DNA of 64,000 nucleotides from Formicarius rufipectus (lineage: Eukaryota; Chordata; Aves; Passeriformes; Formicariidae): assembly GCA_013399695.1 (NCBI GenBank), contig VXAU01004938.1, forward strand, positions 1,004,791-1,068,790, read 5' to 3'. Below, piece after piece: positions 36,855-50,400 of this stretch (positions within the stretch are counted from its first letter, which is position 1; every line of letters begins with the position of its first letter). Made by a program: the position numbers and the translations under genes. The notes under the pieces were generated by a model, which saw only the letters and a program-made list of their open reading frames with translations, ran no database searches and was not told where the DNA came from.

Positions 36855-37411
36855 TGTTGGTCTCATTTCTCTTAGCACTCGTTTTGGCTGAGGTAGAGTT
36901 GATACTCTTCATGGTGGCTGGAATGGGGCTATGCTTTGGATTTGTGCTGGAAACAGTGTTGATAATTCAAGGATGTTTTTGCTGCTGCTGAGCAGTGCTT
37001 ATGCTGCTTCAAGGCCTTTTCTTCTTCTTGTACTGCCACACCAGCGAGGGGGCCAGGGATGGACAAGAAGTCAGGAGGGGACACAGGTGGGACAGCTGAT
37101 CCCAGCTGACCCCAGGAATAACTCACACTATATGGTGACATGCTCAGTACATAAAGCTGGGGGAAGAAGGAAGGGGGGACATTCAGAGTGCTTTCCTGGG
37201 GATAGCAGAACACCTGCCTGCCAGTGGGGAGTGGAGAATGAATTCTTTGTTCTGCTTTCTTTGTGTGCATAGCTTTCAATTTACCTCTTAAACTGGCTTT
37301 ATCTCAAATCACGATTTTCTCACTTTTCTGATTCTGTTCTCCATCTCACCAAGGGGGTTGAGAGAGTGTCTGTGTGGTACTTAGCTGCCAACTGGGATTA
37401 AACTATGTCAC
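36855..37411 (+). mobile_element. Solo LTR, avian ERVL-like family
   Basis: It resembles a very common avian endogenous-retrovirus LTR: 'ggctgaggtagagttgat', 'atggggctatgctttggatt', 'ctgagcagtgcttatgctg', 'caccagcgaggg', 'cataaagctgggggaagaa', 'aacacctgcctgccagtgg', 'ttgagagagtgtctgtgtgg' and the end 'gggattaaactatgtca'. A TATA-like CATAAAG is near 37150. A possible 5-bp target duplication, TTTTA, lies at 36850-36854 and 37412-37416. No internal retroviral genes flank it, so it is a solo LTR left by recombination. Family naming and exact ends are from memory and approximate. Confidence 0.8.
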
Positions 37412-38238
37412 TTTTAAATATTCTCCAGTGCCAGATGCTTAAAAAGAAGAGCTATTACATACAAAAATGAAACTTTAAACAACATTCACGTTCTCCAAGG
37501 CAAAACTTGTCTAAACATGGTAACAATCATGCTTCTAAAAACACAATTACCTCTCAAAAGGGAAATCAAATAAATTAAGCAAATGAGAGGTTCTTTTTTC
37601 TAATTAGGAGTTCTAACCTACAAAACCCCAAAGTATTAATTACATTGGGGAAAACCTCACATTTTTAATAAAAAAATTTTCTTTTACATTAATGTATTAT
37701 GTTTTTGCTTTGGTGATCCCACTTCATAAGCCTTCAAGTGATGGTGTGTGTTTCTCCATAAAGCCAGAACACAAAACAGTATTGTAGGTGGGTTCACAAG
37801 TTTGGTTAGTAGTAGGTTTGCCTACGGTGCAACAAAGGAGATATTTGAACACACCAAGAAATTCTTGGCAGTGCAGTTGGCAGGGAAAAAGTATATAAAG
37901 TTCTTTAAAGACAGTGACATGGAGATGTGGTAGCACGTCTATAATAGTGAGTGTTCTCCTGAATCAGCATTTCTCTGTAGCTGCCCCTTCCAGGAAGGGA
38001 AAATTAAAAAATATAATTCGGCATCTGCTATCAGAATTCTCTGCATTGCCAAGCACAACAGAGATCTTCCTAACAGAAAGGAAGAATGTAGAAAATGCTT
38101 AAAGAAAATTGTTCATCATCTTTACTGGGTAGCTGATACCTTCTAAGTATAAAACATGTCCTAAGAAATACCATCACCAAACTTACACAGTTTTAAGAAT
38201 GTACAGAGATGTTGCCACAGTATAATTGTAGTTACTAT
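37412..38238. other. Intergenic between LTR and DPYS 3' end
   Basis: No gene seen. Small open frames near 37.75-38.1 kb lack recognisable domains or splice context. Confidence 0.4.
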
Positions 38239-38244
38239 TTTATT
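38239..38244 (-). terminator. DPYS: Candidate poly(A) signal of DPYS
   Basis: TTTATT on the + strand is AATAAA on the - strand, about 110 bases past the predicted DPYS stop codon. This gives a short 3' UTR. Confidence 0.6.
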
Positions 38245-38353
38245 ATTACTCCATTTTCTAAAAAGAATTTCCCAATTCTTATAACAAAATTCCTTTTATG
38301 GAGAAACTGCAATGACAACTTTTATGTAGGAAGCCAAGTATAATGCTTATTGG

Positions 38354-38464
38354 TTACTGTTTTTCATGTTGACTCTTGAGAAACTGATTGCGGATTGATT
38401 GTTGGTTGGACCCAGAAGGCACTGCTTTGGTGGGAACAGTAGGGTCATTTTCATTTGCTTTTAT
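38354..38464 (-). CDS. DPYS: DPYS terminal exon (residues 482-517, stop TAA)
   Basis: Predicted from a strong acceptor (pyrimidine tract TCTTTTTCTTCCCTGTAG, minus strand) that joins the preceding exon in phase 0. It encodes 36 residues with D-P-T-V-P-T near the start and Q-Q-S-I-R-N-Q-F near the end, then TAA. A poly(A) signal follows 110 bases later. The tail is hydrophilic and differs from the mammalian tail, but its length is right, and Q-Q-x-[VI]-R-N recalls the tail of the DPYSL/CRMP relatives. It was found by reading the splice signals. Confidence 0.72.
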   Translation of the reverse strand: MKANENDPTVPTKAVPSGSNQQSIRNQFLKSQHEKQ

Positions 38465-41400
38465 CTACAGGGAAGAAAAAGACAATATGATATAACCTTT
38501 CAAAAGAAAATACCTTCTTTGCAATTTGTCACTTAGAGAGGTAATAATGGAGAAACAGTGCTATGAGCTAGAAAGAACGATTATTGCTGCCTCACTCTAT
38601 TGAAGCTTTAGCCTTTAGTCCTCTCTATTTGAAAAGCTTTCTCCTCTATGATAGAAAAACAAATAGGATGCTGTGTTCTGTTGCTGCTACTGATGCCCTG
38701 GGTGAGGTTCACCGTAAGGTAGCTTGAAAGGAATTATACAATGAAATGTGGAAAAGCTACCTTCACCTTCCTAATTTTGCAGCCTTGTTCCTGTGCCCAT
38801 ATTAATTAGCACTAAAAGCAGACCCATTATATGTGAGGAGCAAGCTGGGGCTTTATATTCATCTATTTGAAAATCGCTTTTCAAACTAGTTGGTCTCATG
38901 GTTGGTACACATATGCTCCCAAAACTTGAGCCTGGACTTTGCCATGCTTATGGCCACCCTCTGTTCCCCCAACCCATATTAATCAACTTCCCTGCTATAC
39001 CGGACAACATTAAAGCTGCAGTTGGCATACAACAGCATCATGGCTCAACTGTGCTTGCTGAAGGTCTTACCTAGTTCTTTTACCTCTTCCTGAAGCATTT
39101 CTTCTGCTTGTTGAACAGTTAAAAAGTGAAGTGCTGTTGCCTAGTCCTTGTTCCAGCTGCCTTATCCCATCCATATGCTGCACTGTTCTGATCTTTGATA
39201 GGTTCTTGTGAGAGACACTTCAGCATATCAAGGCAACAAAAAACTGACCCAGAAAAAGGAAGCTAATTGGTTTCTGCTGGCTCAGCAAGGAAATCAGCTC
39301 ATAGAAAAGATCTGCTGAGCACCAGGGCATAACATAGGTGAGGGACTGTCAAAAACCAAGCTACACGTTGTAAACACTGGAGAGGAGGGAAGGGAAGGGA
39401 AGGGGAGGTGCTGGGTATTATTCCACTGTTAGCAGTGATGACCTTACACTAATGCAGCCATCCATCAGACCACTGCTGTCATTGACTGCAGCACCTCTAT
39501 TCATGAAATCATAGAATGGCTTGGGTTGGAAGGAACATAAAAGATCATATCATTCCAACCCCCTTACATGGGCTGGGACAGCTTTTGCTAGACCACCTTG
39601 CTCAGAGCCCCATCCAACCTTGGCCTTAGACACAGGGATGGACATCCACAACTTCACTAAGCAACCTATGCCAGTGTCTCACCAACCTCACAGTAAGGAA
39701 TTTATTCCTAATATCTAACTTAAACCAGCCCTCTCTTTCAGTGTAAAGCCACTCCCCTTTGTCCTACTATTACATGCCCTTGTTAAACAATCCCTCTCCA
39801 GCTCTCTTGTGGGCTCCTTTGAGGCCCTGAAAAGCTGTTCTAACATCTCTTTGGAGCCTTCTCTTTACATGAAGGCAGCTTTTGTCCTTGCAAAACAAAT
39901 CTATCAGCTTAACCCAAACAGTGCATTTATTGGAGGGTTATTTGTAACATAGGGACATACCAAATTTCGTTTTTCATATCAAGATGTTTTTGTTGGTGGT
40001 TCTGTTGGGTTTTTTTGGGTTTTTTTGGTTTTTTGTTTTTTGTTTGTTTGTTTGTTTTGTTTTGTTTCAGGGGTTTTTTTATGTTGTTGTTGGTTTTGTT
40101 TTTGTGTTTTTTGTTTTTTTTTTTCCCTGAAAATTTGCAAGCCAAACATTCATTCTTTGTATGTACTCCTGCTGCTAACTGAACTCAGGTTTTCTATGGG
40201 CTTTCATGCCCTTGTCTCAGTCTCGCAGTCAAATTCCATCTTTCTTTCAGCTGAACTTTTTAAATGATGCTCCAATCAGAAAAATGTTCTCCACCTGCCA
40301 CACTTTTTCATCAAACTTACAGGTACCAAGACAAGTCAGCTTCTGAGAGGGCTTATTTCAGACAACCCTGTCACCAGCTAGACAGCCTGCTAACACTTTT
40401 GTTCTCTTGAAATTTCAGAGAAGCGTTAAGTAAAGAAGTTTTCACTAATCAAAAGAGATGTTACCTGCAAGACCCAGAACTGGTGAATGAGCCTATTTTT
40501 TTGGTGAGATGGATATTCCTGAGACCATGCCTGTATATGGGGCTCTCTTGACAGGAACAGGCTGACAGACCTGCAATGAAATATTTCAAAGTTTTCATTG
40601 CTTTGTCTTCCCCTTGCAATTGCAAATTGGACACAAATAGCAGGGCTATGATAACCCAGATTTTTAGGTAATGCATCTCAATACTTTCATCAAACTATTA
40701 TTTGAAAAAGATTCCTTGCACTGGGATTAAACTGTTCAGTTCTGAGTTTTCATCAGGAGCTGAGAGGCACCAAGAGTGGGTTCGACAATACGAAAATGCA
40801 ATCCTAAAACCAGTTTTTAATGAAACAACTGACCCTGTCCCACCTCATTTTATAAATGCTTCTTTTTGTTATTCACATTTTCCAGTGATGTTTTTAATAC
40901 AGGTAAGAGATGTTAATAAATATCAATGAAACAAAGCAAATTCTGCCCTGTGTGGACATCTATCATCCACTATTCCAGCTGCTGGCCACAGGAGGCTGAG
41001 ATAGTTGAAAAATCACTTCTGAAGACATGTTGCAATTGATGTTTGGGTTGATGGAAAGTTCCCTCTAGCTTTGATGGGAAATGGAACCAAGTATGTTTAT
41101 GGAAGTCTTTCAGAATTGTGTCATTATCAGATTTCTTAAAATTTTTACTTTAGTTAATTTTGATGGTGTATTGTTTGTATGAACTGGCAGGCAGCTCACC
41201 ACCTCCTGTGAAATTGTGGTCTTCAGAGGAAAGCGCCATTCAGCCACTTTTGCATGCCCTTCTCAGTCCATAAAGACAATAGCAGATACAAATAGAATTA
41301 TCTCAGAAGCTTTTCACTGGGACATATCTGGCATGCATGTTAGTCTGATTCAATTTTAGATCCTTCAGCGAATTCCACTGATTTCAGTACATTTTAAAAC

Positions 41401-44400
41401 TTCCTTACTCAGGGTGCTTTTGAAAATCCTCTTCACAGTAAGTAACACTAAGGACACAAAAGTATCATGAATGCTTGCACAGTAGATAGGCACTGAAAAT
41501 TCAATCTTCATGTATTTGCAATATTTCTCTTCAGAAAATAAAAAGGAACAAGAGTTTGAACAGAGCTATCTTGCTCGGTGTAGCAGTGTGCTTTGCACAC
41601 ATTCAGCTTTTAACAAATTCTTGTTGTAACACATTAAAGTGTTCAGTATTCTACAGGGTTTAGCTCCAAATATCTGATCCATGAAAGAGTTAGCAAATTG
41701 TTGATTTCTTCCTTGGTGCAAGATTTCTTCCCGTATTTGAGGTTAAGGCTCTCTGACTTTCAGTGATATCAGTGATGAAATGTAGCAGCCGGTCAGATTA
41801 CTCAGGAGCAAAACTTTGTCCACTTTTATTAAAAGTGGGACATGTATTTCAAAAAATGCTGAAGTTTTGTTCACAAGCTGTACAAACTACTGTAAGAGCA
41901 GGAACTAGTCTATGATATTTTTCTGTAAGATAAAGAGCAATAAACATTGAATTCTTAGTTTCATTTCCTCCCACCTTGCCATATTTTGATTGGTATGGAA
42001 AATTACCATTGAATCCCCAAACCTGTCTTCCCAAGAGCTAGTTATCCTCATGTTTACAAGGCATTAGTGTGATTTATTAGTTTAATTAACCTGCTCCCGC
42101 TGCCTCACTCGGTTGTAGACATATGGAGGGAATGGTGGACGGGAGACATATTTGCCTTCTCCTGCTGTGACATTGAAAGCTCCACCTTCATAAACCACTT
42201 TGCCTCTCGAAACTGTCACAACTGGGACTCCGTGGCAGACCATTCCTTCAAATATATTGAAGTTATTTGCCTGGTGATGTGTCTTTGCAGATATTGTCCT
42301 GTGTCAACAAAACAACACCCAAAATTACTGTCATCCATGCATTTCATGTCATTATAAACTTTTGATAAATTGATAGAGGAAGAAAATTTAGCTACATTAT
42401 TGAACTATGACACTGTATGCTACATCATAGAAAAGCTGTAAAAATAGGATAAATACCATTTCATTGAAGAGTAATAGCATTTCAAAAGAATGAAGATGGA
42501 GTCGGACACAATTTTGCAGCTTTGAAATGCAAAATTTTCCACTAAAAAAGAGATTAGTGGAGGAAAAAATGAGGTTGCAATATTTTCTTTGGGTAACATG
42601 ATTTCATTTTGCCTTGTCAAGTAAATATTTAGACTCAATTCAGTCAATCTGACCTTTTAGTTGGAATGACTTCAATTTCAAATTTGAAAGGCATGGCTGC
42701 AATATTTCAAAGATTGAGACTTACAAATTACACAAAGAACATCTCACTAGAAAGTGAGTAGATGGTAATGGTTTTTTGGTAACTCTTAGTGTGAACTGGA
42801 TTGATTCAATGACTGACAGCCCAAATATCTAAATGCTGCTAAATAATAATGACAGCATCACACTTCTACATACCTTTCCTTCAAGGGTATTAAGCAAATT
42901 AGGATTTTATACCTCAACAGTACTCTTTTGAGCAACAATATTATTGCTTTGTGTATATATAGGTCTCATTCTATAAAATTACCATTTTTCTAGGCAATTT
43001 CTCCAACCTGAACGTGCTACATTAAAGGCAGAGCCAATGCTAGAACTGACATTAGAGTCTGTAAGTGCAGGCTGTGTATACTTCCTTGATTATCTTTCTC
43101 CCTACTGAAGTACTTACTATGTACTATATCCACAAATGGGTCAAAAGGTTTTGAGTTTTACTTAAATATTTTAGTAATTTTCTTTATCCAATCTACAGGG
43201 ATTTTAAATATACGTAATTTGGGAAGTATATATTTTTATTGTCATTTGTAATTTCTGACAGGAAGAAAGCTTCATGCTTTTGGCTAATAGTCACACTTTT
43301 TCCAGTATGGGTACTCACACAATCCAAAACTTATCATGCCTATATTATAATACACCTAGTTGCATTCATATTATTCCAGAGACTACATTTTTTGCAAAGG
43401 AATTATCAAAGCCAAAAGCTATTTGAAATATTAATAGATTAAAATATTGATCTATTTGGAGAAGAATTTTCTAAACCTTTGTTTGACATCCTTATCAAAA
43501 TGAGAAAACCACAAAATAATTCTGTATCTTACTTAAAGTATAGCCATTTTCAAAAGTTATCACATATTAAGTACTTTAAATGATTATTTATACAAAGGGA
43601 AAAAAGAATTTGTAGCAGGATATGTAGTTTGCCTTTCACATCATTCTGTTGAACCAAGAGAAATTGGTTCTGCTAAAGGTTATATTTAAATCTTGGTGGC
43701 AACTGACTTTTCAAAAGCTGTATATATGGAAATATTGTCTAGAACCAGTCCGCCCATAGGAATACAAACTTTTTCTTATTCCGCACACCTTGGACAGAAC
43801 ACTTACTCATGCCTGCTCATCAATATCAGCATCATCTTGTAGATTCACAGTGGAAAGTAAAATCTTTCTTGTTTTCACTGGTCCTGTGAATACTGTCAAA
43901 CAACTTTATCCATGGGTGTTACAATAGTCCTGCAAGGCTATTATATGTGAACATATCTGAATATGTGAACATATTCCTCTAGCTTATTGCATTACCCTTA
44001 TGGGTCCAATTACTAGAACAGTGAGCAAGAACTACTGGAATAAAATTATCTTTATCATGCTCTAGGGATATATATTATCTATTTGCATTATAACATTGGG
44101 ACATGAAAAGAAAAATGAAAAAGGTAATTGAAGCAAAGAAACATAAAACTAAGCAGGATCCTTTAACTCAACATGTGAGCTGTTTAAATGTGCTAGAACA
44201 GGATCACTAGAGGTAAACACACCTCAGAGGTAACAATGTCCTTAATTTAAAGGTACAAAAGTGATGGAAGATGGCACATTTAAAAGTAATATCCATTTGT
44301 ACAGCTAAACCTTACAATATGGCAAAATACATTTCCAGACCTAGCCTCAACAATAAACCTGTACAGGTTTATCATGCTGCCCCTCTTGGAGGTGAAGTGC

Positions 44401-47400
44401 ATTCTCCTTGACGGAGATCACCAAAATTCATCTGTGATTTAACATTATCAATGGCAGTGAAACTTTCAGGTAGCATATGAGCAACCAAATAAAACAGAAC
44501 TAAATGGTGTGCTTGGGTCTGCAATTCACATCTCAGCAACCTTATGCAACAGATCATTTACTGCTGTATCACTAATTTCAGTAGCAGGCAGCTTAGAAAA
44601 TTCTAGTTTGCTCACAGCTAATGGCAAGAACAGTTGTAACCTACTAAGAATCCAAGAAACCAAGGCTGCCATCATAGTGGAGTAAACTTAACAGCTGTTT
44701 CCTGACGTAAGGGATTACTCAGTGCGAGAGAGCAGATTCTGACTCAAGGCTTCAAAAATTTGTATGGTATTTTTTTAATAAAATTTGAAAAATTCTCTAA
44801 TTCAGGTTATAAATTACAGTGACTCTTGTTTCAAACAACCCTTTTTGGGTTGTTGGAGAGAGACTGAGAACAGAATGATTATTTCAACATTTAAAAGGAC
44901 ATCTTCCTCTACAAAGAGGATACTGCAAAGGCATCAGGTCCTGTATTGTTCCTATTCACATCAGTGTTTCCATGCTGTTCACTTCTGCTTCTTTTGATAC
45001 AGCTGGCTTGCAAAGAGATTCGAGGCTATTAATATAAACATTAACATTCCTCTAGTACCAAAGAGGAAGACATGCTACCGAAGTTGTCTTTTTTTTTTTC
45101 TTTTTTTTTTCCAACATAGTGCTTCTGTCCAACTAATTTATAGTCAAAGAATAGTTTAGTCTAAGAGGAATTACCAGATGTTCTCTGTGTGAGGATTCAG
45201 TGGCTATTAATACTGTATTTGTTTATACTTTAAATGAGAAAGGGCTTTAGAGCCACTCTTATAATATTAGAAATAAATAAATTACAAACTGCAGCTTGAA
45301 ATTTAGAAAAGAGCAACATATGAGATTATTTCAGCAACATGTAGGGTGAAATTCAAGGCTCTACAGGTAGTCAGTTCAAAAGTTATGACCTAAAGCTTTG
45401 TTAAGGAGTTAGAGTTACCAGTTTTCATCTCAACAAACAAGTCTGTGCCTCAGTTAGAGGCTGAAACACTAAATAGTGACTTACAGTCAGGCAAGAGAGG
45501 GACCTGGGTGAAGGGAAATCATTAGACATTGACATGATCTTCTATCTTTCATAAAGCAGGGGGTATGAAGCTACATCAGCTCCAGAACCTAAACTTTGAC
45601 TGCCATGAGGGTTATCCCTTTAATTTTCAAGGTGACATAAGAAAATAAAAATTTTAATTACTTTCAATAGAAACTGGATACATACCTCAACCCGGTTTCT
45701 TCAAAAATCTCAGGCACTGGAATATGAAAGAAAGCTGTAGATGACAGCTCTTAGGCAAGAATAGCTGCTCAGCATCTCAGCAAAGGAAGGACACCCATTT
45801 TATAATGAATTAACTACTTAATTTAAAACATAACAACAAAGTCAGCTAAAATGACCTGAGTCCATTACTGACAACAACTGCTTTGTTAACAGCTGACATA
45901 CAAAACTATCTTATGTAAGAGCTAGTATTTGAGCTGTGAGCAACTTCTCTCAATGCTTACAGTGCAATATCTCTAAGCTTTTCAGAGCTGAGGGTAGATT
46001 AGAAATGCTGGTTTGCTGAAGGTAGTATCAGCCTTTGCAAGTTGCCTTTTCACACCACTTTCAGATGCCTTTGAGCTCTCCATACTGTTAACCTGCCTTT
46101 CTAAAATCTTTTTCTCTTTCCTGTACTGAATCACCACTCATTTATAATGATAATTAAATGTTATTAAAATGGAAAATAAAGAACAAGGAAAAAAATAATG
46201 AGGAAAAGGAAGAAAGTCCTAAAATTTGTGTGCAAAAGTGCTAGTTATAAGCCCATAATGTGGATTAAAAATCTCATTGCCTACTTTATATTAAGGAAGT
46301 GCAAGAACTGCACATGCAAATACAGGCAGGAAATTATCCATAAAATTGTACTCTTAGCGTCTTAAAAACATCTTCAATAGACACTGCTTTTGAGTAGCCA
46401 TATGAATTGAGGAGATTTGTGGATAAAACAAGAAACGCACAAAAAGGCAGGAACTTAATGTTTGGGAGCTTCAAGTCAAAGTGACTTATCTGAGGAATGG
46501 GATAATTATTTCATGCAATCATTCTCCTAAAATTTTAAAGGGGGTAGAGAATGATAACAAAATATTTTTTTAATGGTAAGTAATGCATTTGGTAACAATA
46601 CTATTAGTCTGGTCCTATCAATCACTCCAAGCTGATATAGGATGGAAGTGAAAATTGTCAAACTGTGTGCAGGAGAGAAACAGTACAGAGAAATTAAGCT
46701 TGCAGAAATGCATACACATAGAGGAAAACACAAATTAGTCTATTCAATGACTAAAGAAGATCTTGAAGACCAGGGGAAAAAAAATTAAAATTATATAAGG
46801 AAAATATAAGAATGATTTTTTTTTTGGTAACATTTCTAAGCTTCAGTTTTCTAAAGAGAACAACTGACATTTTGGAGACAGCAAGTTACTAGGGAAACGT
46901 ACATCATGCACTCTCATAGAGGCTTATCTTGTTACAGTTCACAGAACCAGAGAGTCACAGAGGTTGGAAAGCATCTCTGGAGATCATCTATTCCAAGCCC
47001 ACTACTCTGATCAGAGTCAGCCAAAGTAGCTTTTTTAGGTCCATGTTAAATCGGGTTTTAAGTGCTTCTAGAGATGGAAAACCGCAATCTCTTTGGGCAA
47101 CCTGTGCCAGTGTTTGATCACTCTTACAGCGAAAAAAAAATAAATTCTTATGTTCAAATGGAATTTTGTGTGTTTTAATTTGTGTTTATTGTTTCTTTCT
47201 CTGTGCTTTCTTAATTTGAGATAATAGGCCTTTGGCAGGATTCTAGTGAATTAGTGTATATTCATGAATGCTCACACTTTCACTTGTGCATAAGAATATG
47301 GGACTATTGAAAATGCCAGAACATACTCGTCTTATGCATAGATATTTGTATAGCACATTATTTCATTTTGCCTCATTGTGACTAGATGGAGTTATCCACA

Positions 47401-50400
47401 TACTCAGTATTCAAAATTATGCTCATTCATCAAAAGTGTAAGACAGTTGAAGCATTATTTATTCTGCTAACATCTTGGTTTCTTCCTCTCTCATGTTACT
47501 AAAAATTATAGGCAGTTGCTCAGCAGAGTCCTTAAATGTTGTCCATACTTAAGACTTGACTACAAATGAGACAGACACAGGCTGCAGATTTTGGTTCTAG
47601 CAAATGCAAAAGATTTATCCATGGATATACCTTTTTGCAAACAAAGACACTGAAGGAACATATGCAGACTGCAGAACAGAGCAGAGTGGAGTCCTCTGAC
47701 TTCTCACTGATTCACATGCAGTCACTATTTCCCCAAAAATGCATGAACACTGGAAATGGGAGAGAAAACACAGCTTCCCCTGTCATGCCATGGCAGGTAG
47801 ACTACCGAGTAACCTGTCGTTTTCCTACCTCCCATCCTCACCTCAGGACTCCTGCACTCCCTGCTCACAAGGGACCCTGCTGCAGCAGCTGTGCACTCAC
47901 GGTGCAGCCATCACTGCCATGCTCAAGGTCTGAGCCCCTCTTCACCAGCACACCTGGGGCATCCCCTGGGCCTGCCAAAGAGCCCAAAGAGGATGATCCC
48001 ACCTCTGCAATCAGAAGTATCTAACTTTCCAGTTATATTTAGTGAGGGGGAAAAAACTGGTGTGGGAAGCTTCCCAAACTGCATGCTGTTATAATGAAGT
48101 GGCTGGACTTGGAAAGTTAAACTCTCTTCAAGACAGGTTTTTTTATCCCTATGGGCATTTGATCTTACCTTTGGGGTCTGATCCAGGGTTTATTTGCAGT
48201 GCTCCAACAGGCTACAGTGAATTTATTGAGCCCTAATATCTGCTGGGAGCTGAATGTCTCTTTGGGACCTTTTGCCCCTGCTTTACAAACGATGCTCAAC
48301 TCTTTTCACTGCCTGAATTGGGTACTGCAGTATTCAGATTCCTTGCTGAGCAGTTTTGAAACAAGTCATGGATATTTGGTACTCTTGCTTGCTTTCAAAT
48401 AGCTATAGTCATCAGCTGGAGAGCACACTGATTTGCTGACAGGTGATATTCCCTTTTCTGTGCTTATTCTGCTCCCTTCTCGTGGAAAAGCCTTTACAGT
48501 TGTTTTTGTTTCACAGAGTTGGGGCTGTTATATTACTTATGTGCAGCTGAAAGAAGTCAATGAGCATTCTTGATCTAAACACAGATTAAAATAAGATTGT
48601 ATAGTGTGCACTCATTTGCTGCCTACATGTATTTTCTCAAAGAGTTTTCACAGAACAGTCCTGTGTGCACAGACTTTGGATGCTGAGGATGTTGAGGTCT
48701 GCAGGAAGATGTCTGGAGGCATACGGCTTGCAATAAACCAACAAATCCCTAGGGTATTTGTGTAGTGTTTTATAAATGCAGTGAATATAAGGAAGCTAAG
48801 AAATAGACCTAATTTGGCAGGACTCACAACCCATCTTTTGCAATGTAGTTTCTAACCAATCTGTACATTTAATGTTTCTTCTGCTTGCTGTCATGCAGAC
48901 CTGTTAAACCAGTATTTAGATGCTTTTAAATACAGTGGCAAATGTGATTATTGTTCATATAGTACTTTTCTCTTGAAATTACCAGAAACTGCTAGACAAA
49001 CAGGTCAGTTGCTGAAGCTGACCCTTAAAAGGAAAGCCTCAGCTAACGTGCCAGTGCAGGAAGCAGAACCTTGAATTGCAATTGCTCCCACCTTGCACAG
49101 CTGTCACACTGAATTCACTAGGGTTTTGCAACCTTGAAAGAGAAACCTATGAATACACAGATAGCACCCAACATGTTGTTATTGTGCAATGATGTGGGTG
49201 GGGAAATACAAGGTTTTATATTTTGAAGAGATTCTCTACTTTTCTGAATGACTCTATAATCTTCCCAATAGACTTCCTCTGATAGATCACAGAGATTCTT
49301 TGGCAATTGTCTAACTCTTTAGGCTGGTATTAGTATTTTAAGAATACAGCCACACAACATCAAACTAGAACTAGAAGGACTGCATTTTCCTCTTGTAAGA
49401 TTTAGATTTGCAAACAAGAAAAAAAAGTCATGCACAAAAGAGGAAGGACTTGGCAAGAAAGAGGAACAAGCCTATTGTGAAATTGAAAATCACTCCTCAG
49501 AGTCAACAAAGCACACGAGGCTGCACCTTGTGTAACATCTTAAATGGCTGAAGTCCATTAGCTAGATCCCTTCTTTTTCTGCCAGGCTGTTTATGCCCTC
49601 TTCAGGATTTGTGGTGAAATGAATAGACAAGCACCAGTGAAATTTATTTATACTTACTCTTGTAACTCACAGGACTGTACCTGCAGAGAGACTGTTCTCA
49701 ACAAAGCCAAATGGATAAACAATGGAAAAAATAATGAAGAAAAAAAAAAACCCACCTGCCTGAACTTAAAATCAGCTTGCTAAGTAAGAAAATAGAGTTT
49801 AATATTTTTTTAAAAATACTTGAATTAAAACTGCAATTTCACAGCTGCTGTTGGCAAAAAGGCAATTAGAGCACTTAGGAGAGAGTGAAGGGAAGCAGAA
49901 GGAATGTTCAGGAGGCATAAAGATAACTACAAGAGCTGACAAAGCACCTTGAGAACATTGTCAGAACTCTGCTATCTTTCTACATTCATTTTTTCCACAG
50001 GCGGAGAAGAAGTGAGCTCAGAAAAGAATCCTTCAGGGTTTTTTTTAAATCAGGGTTCATAGCTCCACTGTCCTGAAAAATCTCATTGCTGGTATCTTAA
50101 AATAAGCTTGCTCAACATGCCAGGAGGCATAATGCACATGAAAATCTCCCTGACCCAGCACTGGTCAGGCCTCTGAGTTTATTTGGGTTGTTGACACTCC
50201 TGAAACTTCTTTTACTGGTTCTGCCAGTTTTTTGTGGAACTTCTGAATAGCAACCTTCATGTCTTCTTATGTTGCAGCTTAAAACAAAGAACACTTTTCT
50301 TCACACTCTCACTTGGTTTTGGTACTCATTAATACACTGAAACAAGTTAAGAACTGCATTATTAAAGATAAAAAAAAAAAAAAAACAACAAACCAAACAA

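Larger units (their letters stand above)
38465..42090 (-). other. DPYS: DPYS last intron
   Basis: 3.6-kb intron with donor CAG|GTTAAT (a weak donor) and the strong acceptor near 38465. It contains an antisense-to-window (same strand as DPYS) CR1 end at about 39505-39885 and a T/G-rich tract at 39990-40126. Confidence 0.7.

Noticed and set aside
40461..40676. Possible DPYS last exon near 40.5 kb
   Set aside because: The 71-codon minus frame does not resemble a DPYS tail and does not join in phase from a good acceptor. The 38.35-38.46 kb exon has a much better acceptor, phase, length and poly(A) signal.
47566..48024. A 152-codon + strand open frame inside a DPYS intron
   Set aside because: No recognisable domain, overlapping open frames in another phase, no splice or start context, and Ser/Pro/Cys-rich composition. 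Nothing supports it as a nested gene.
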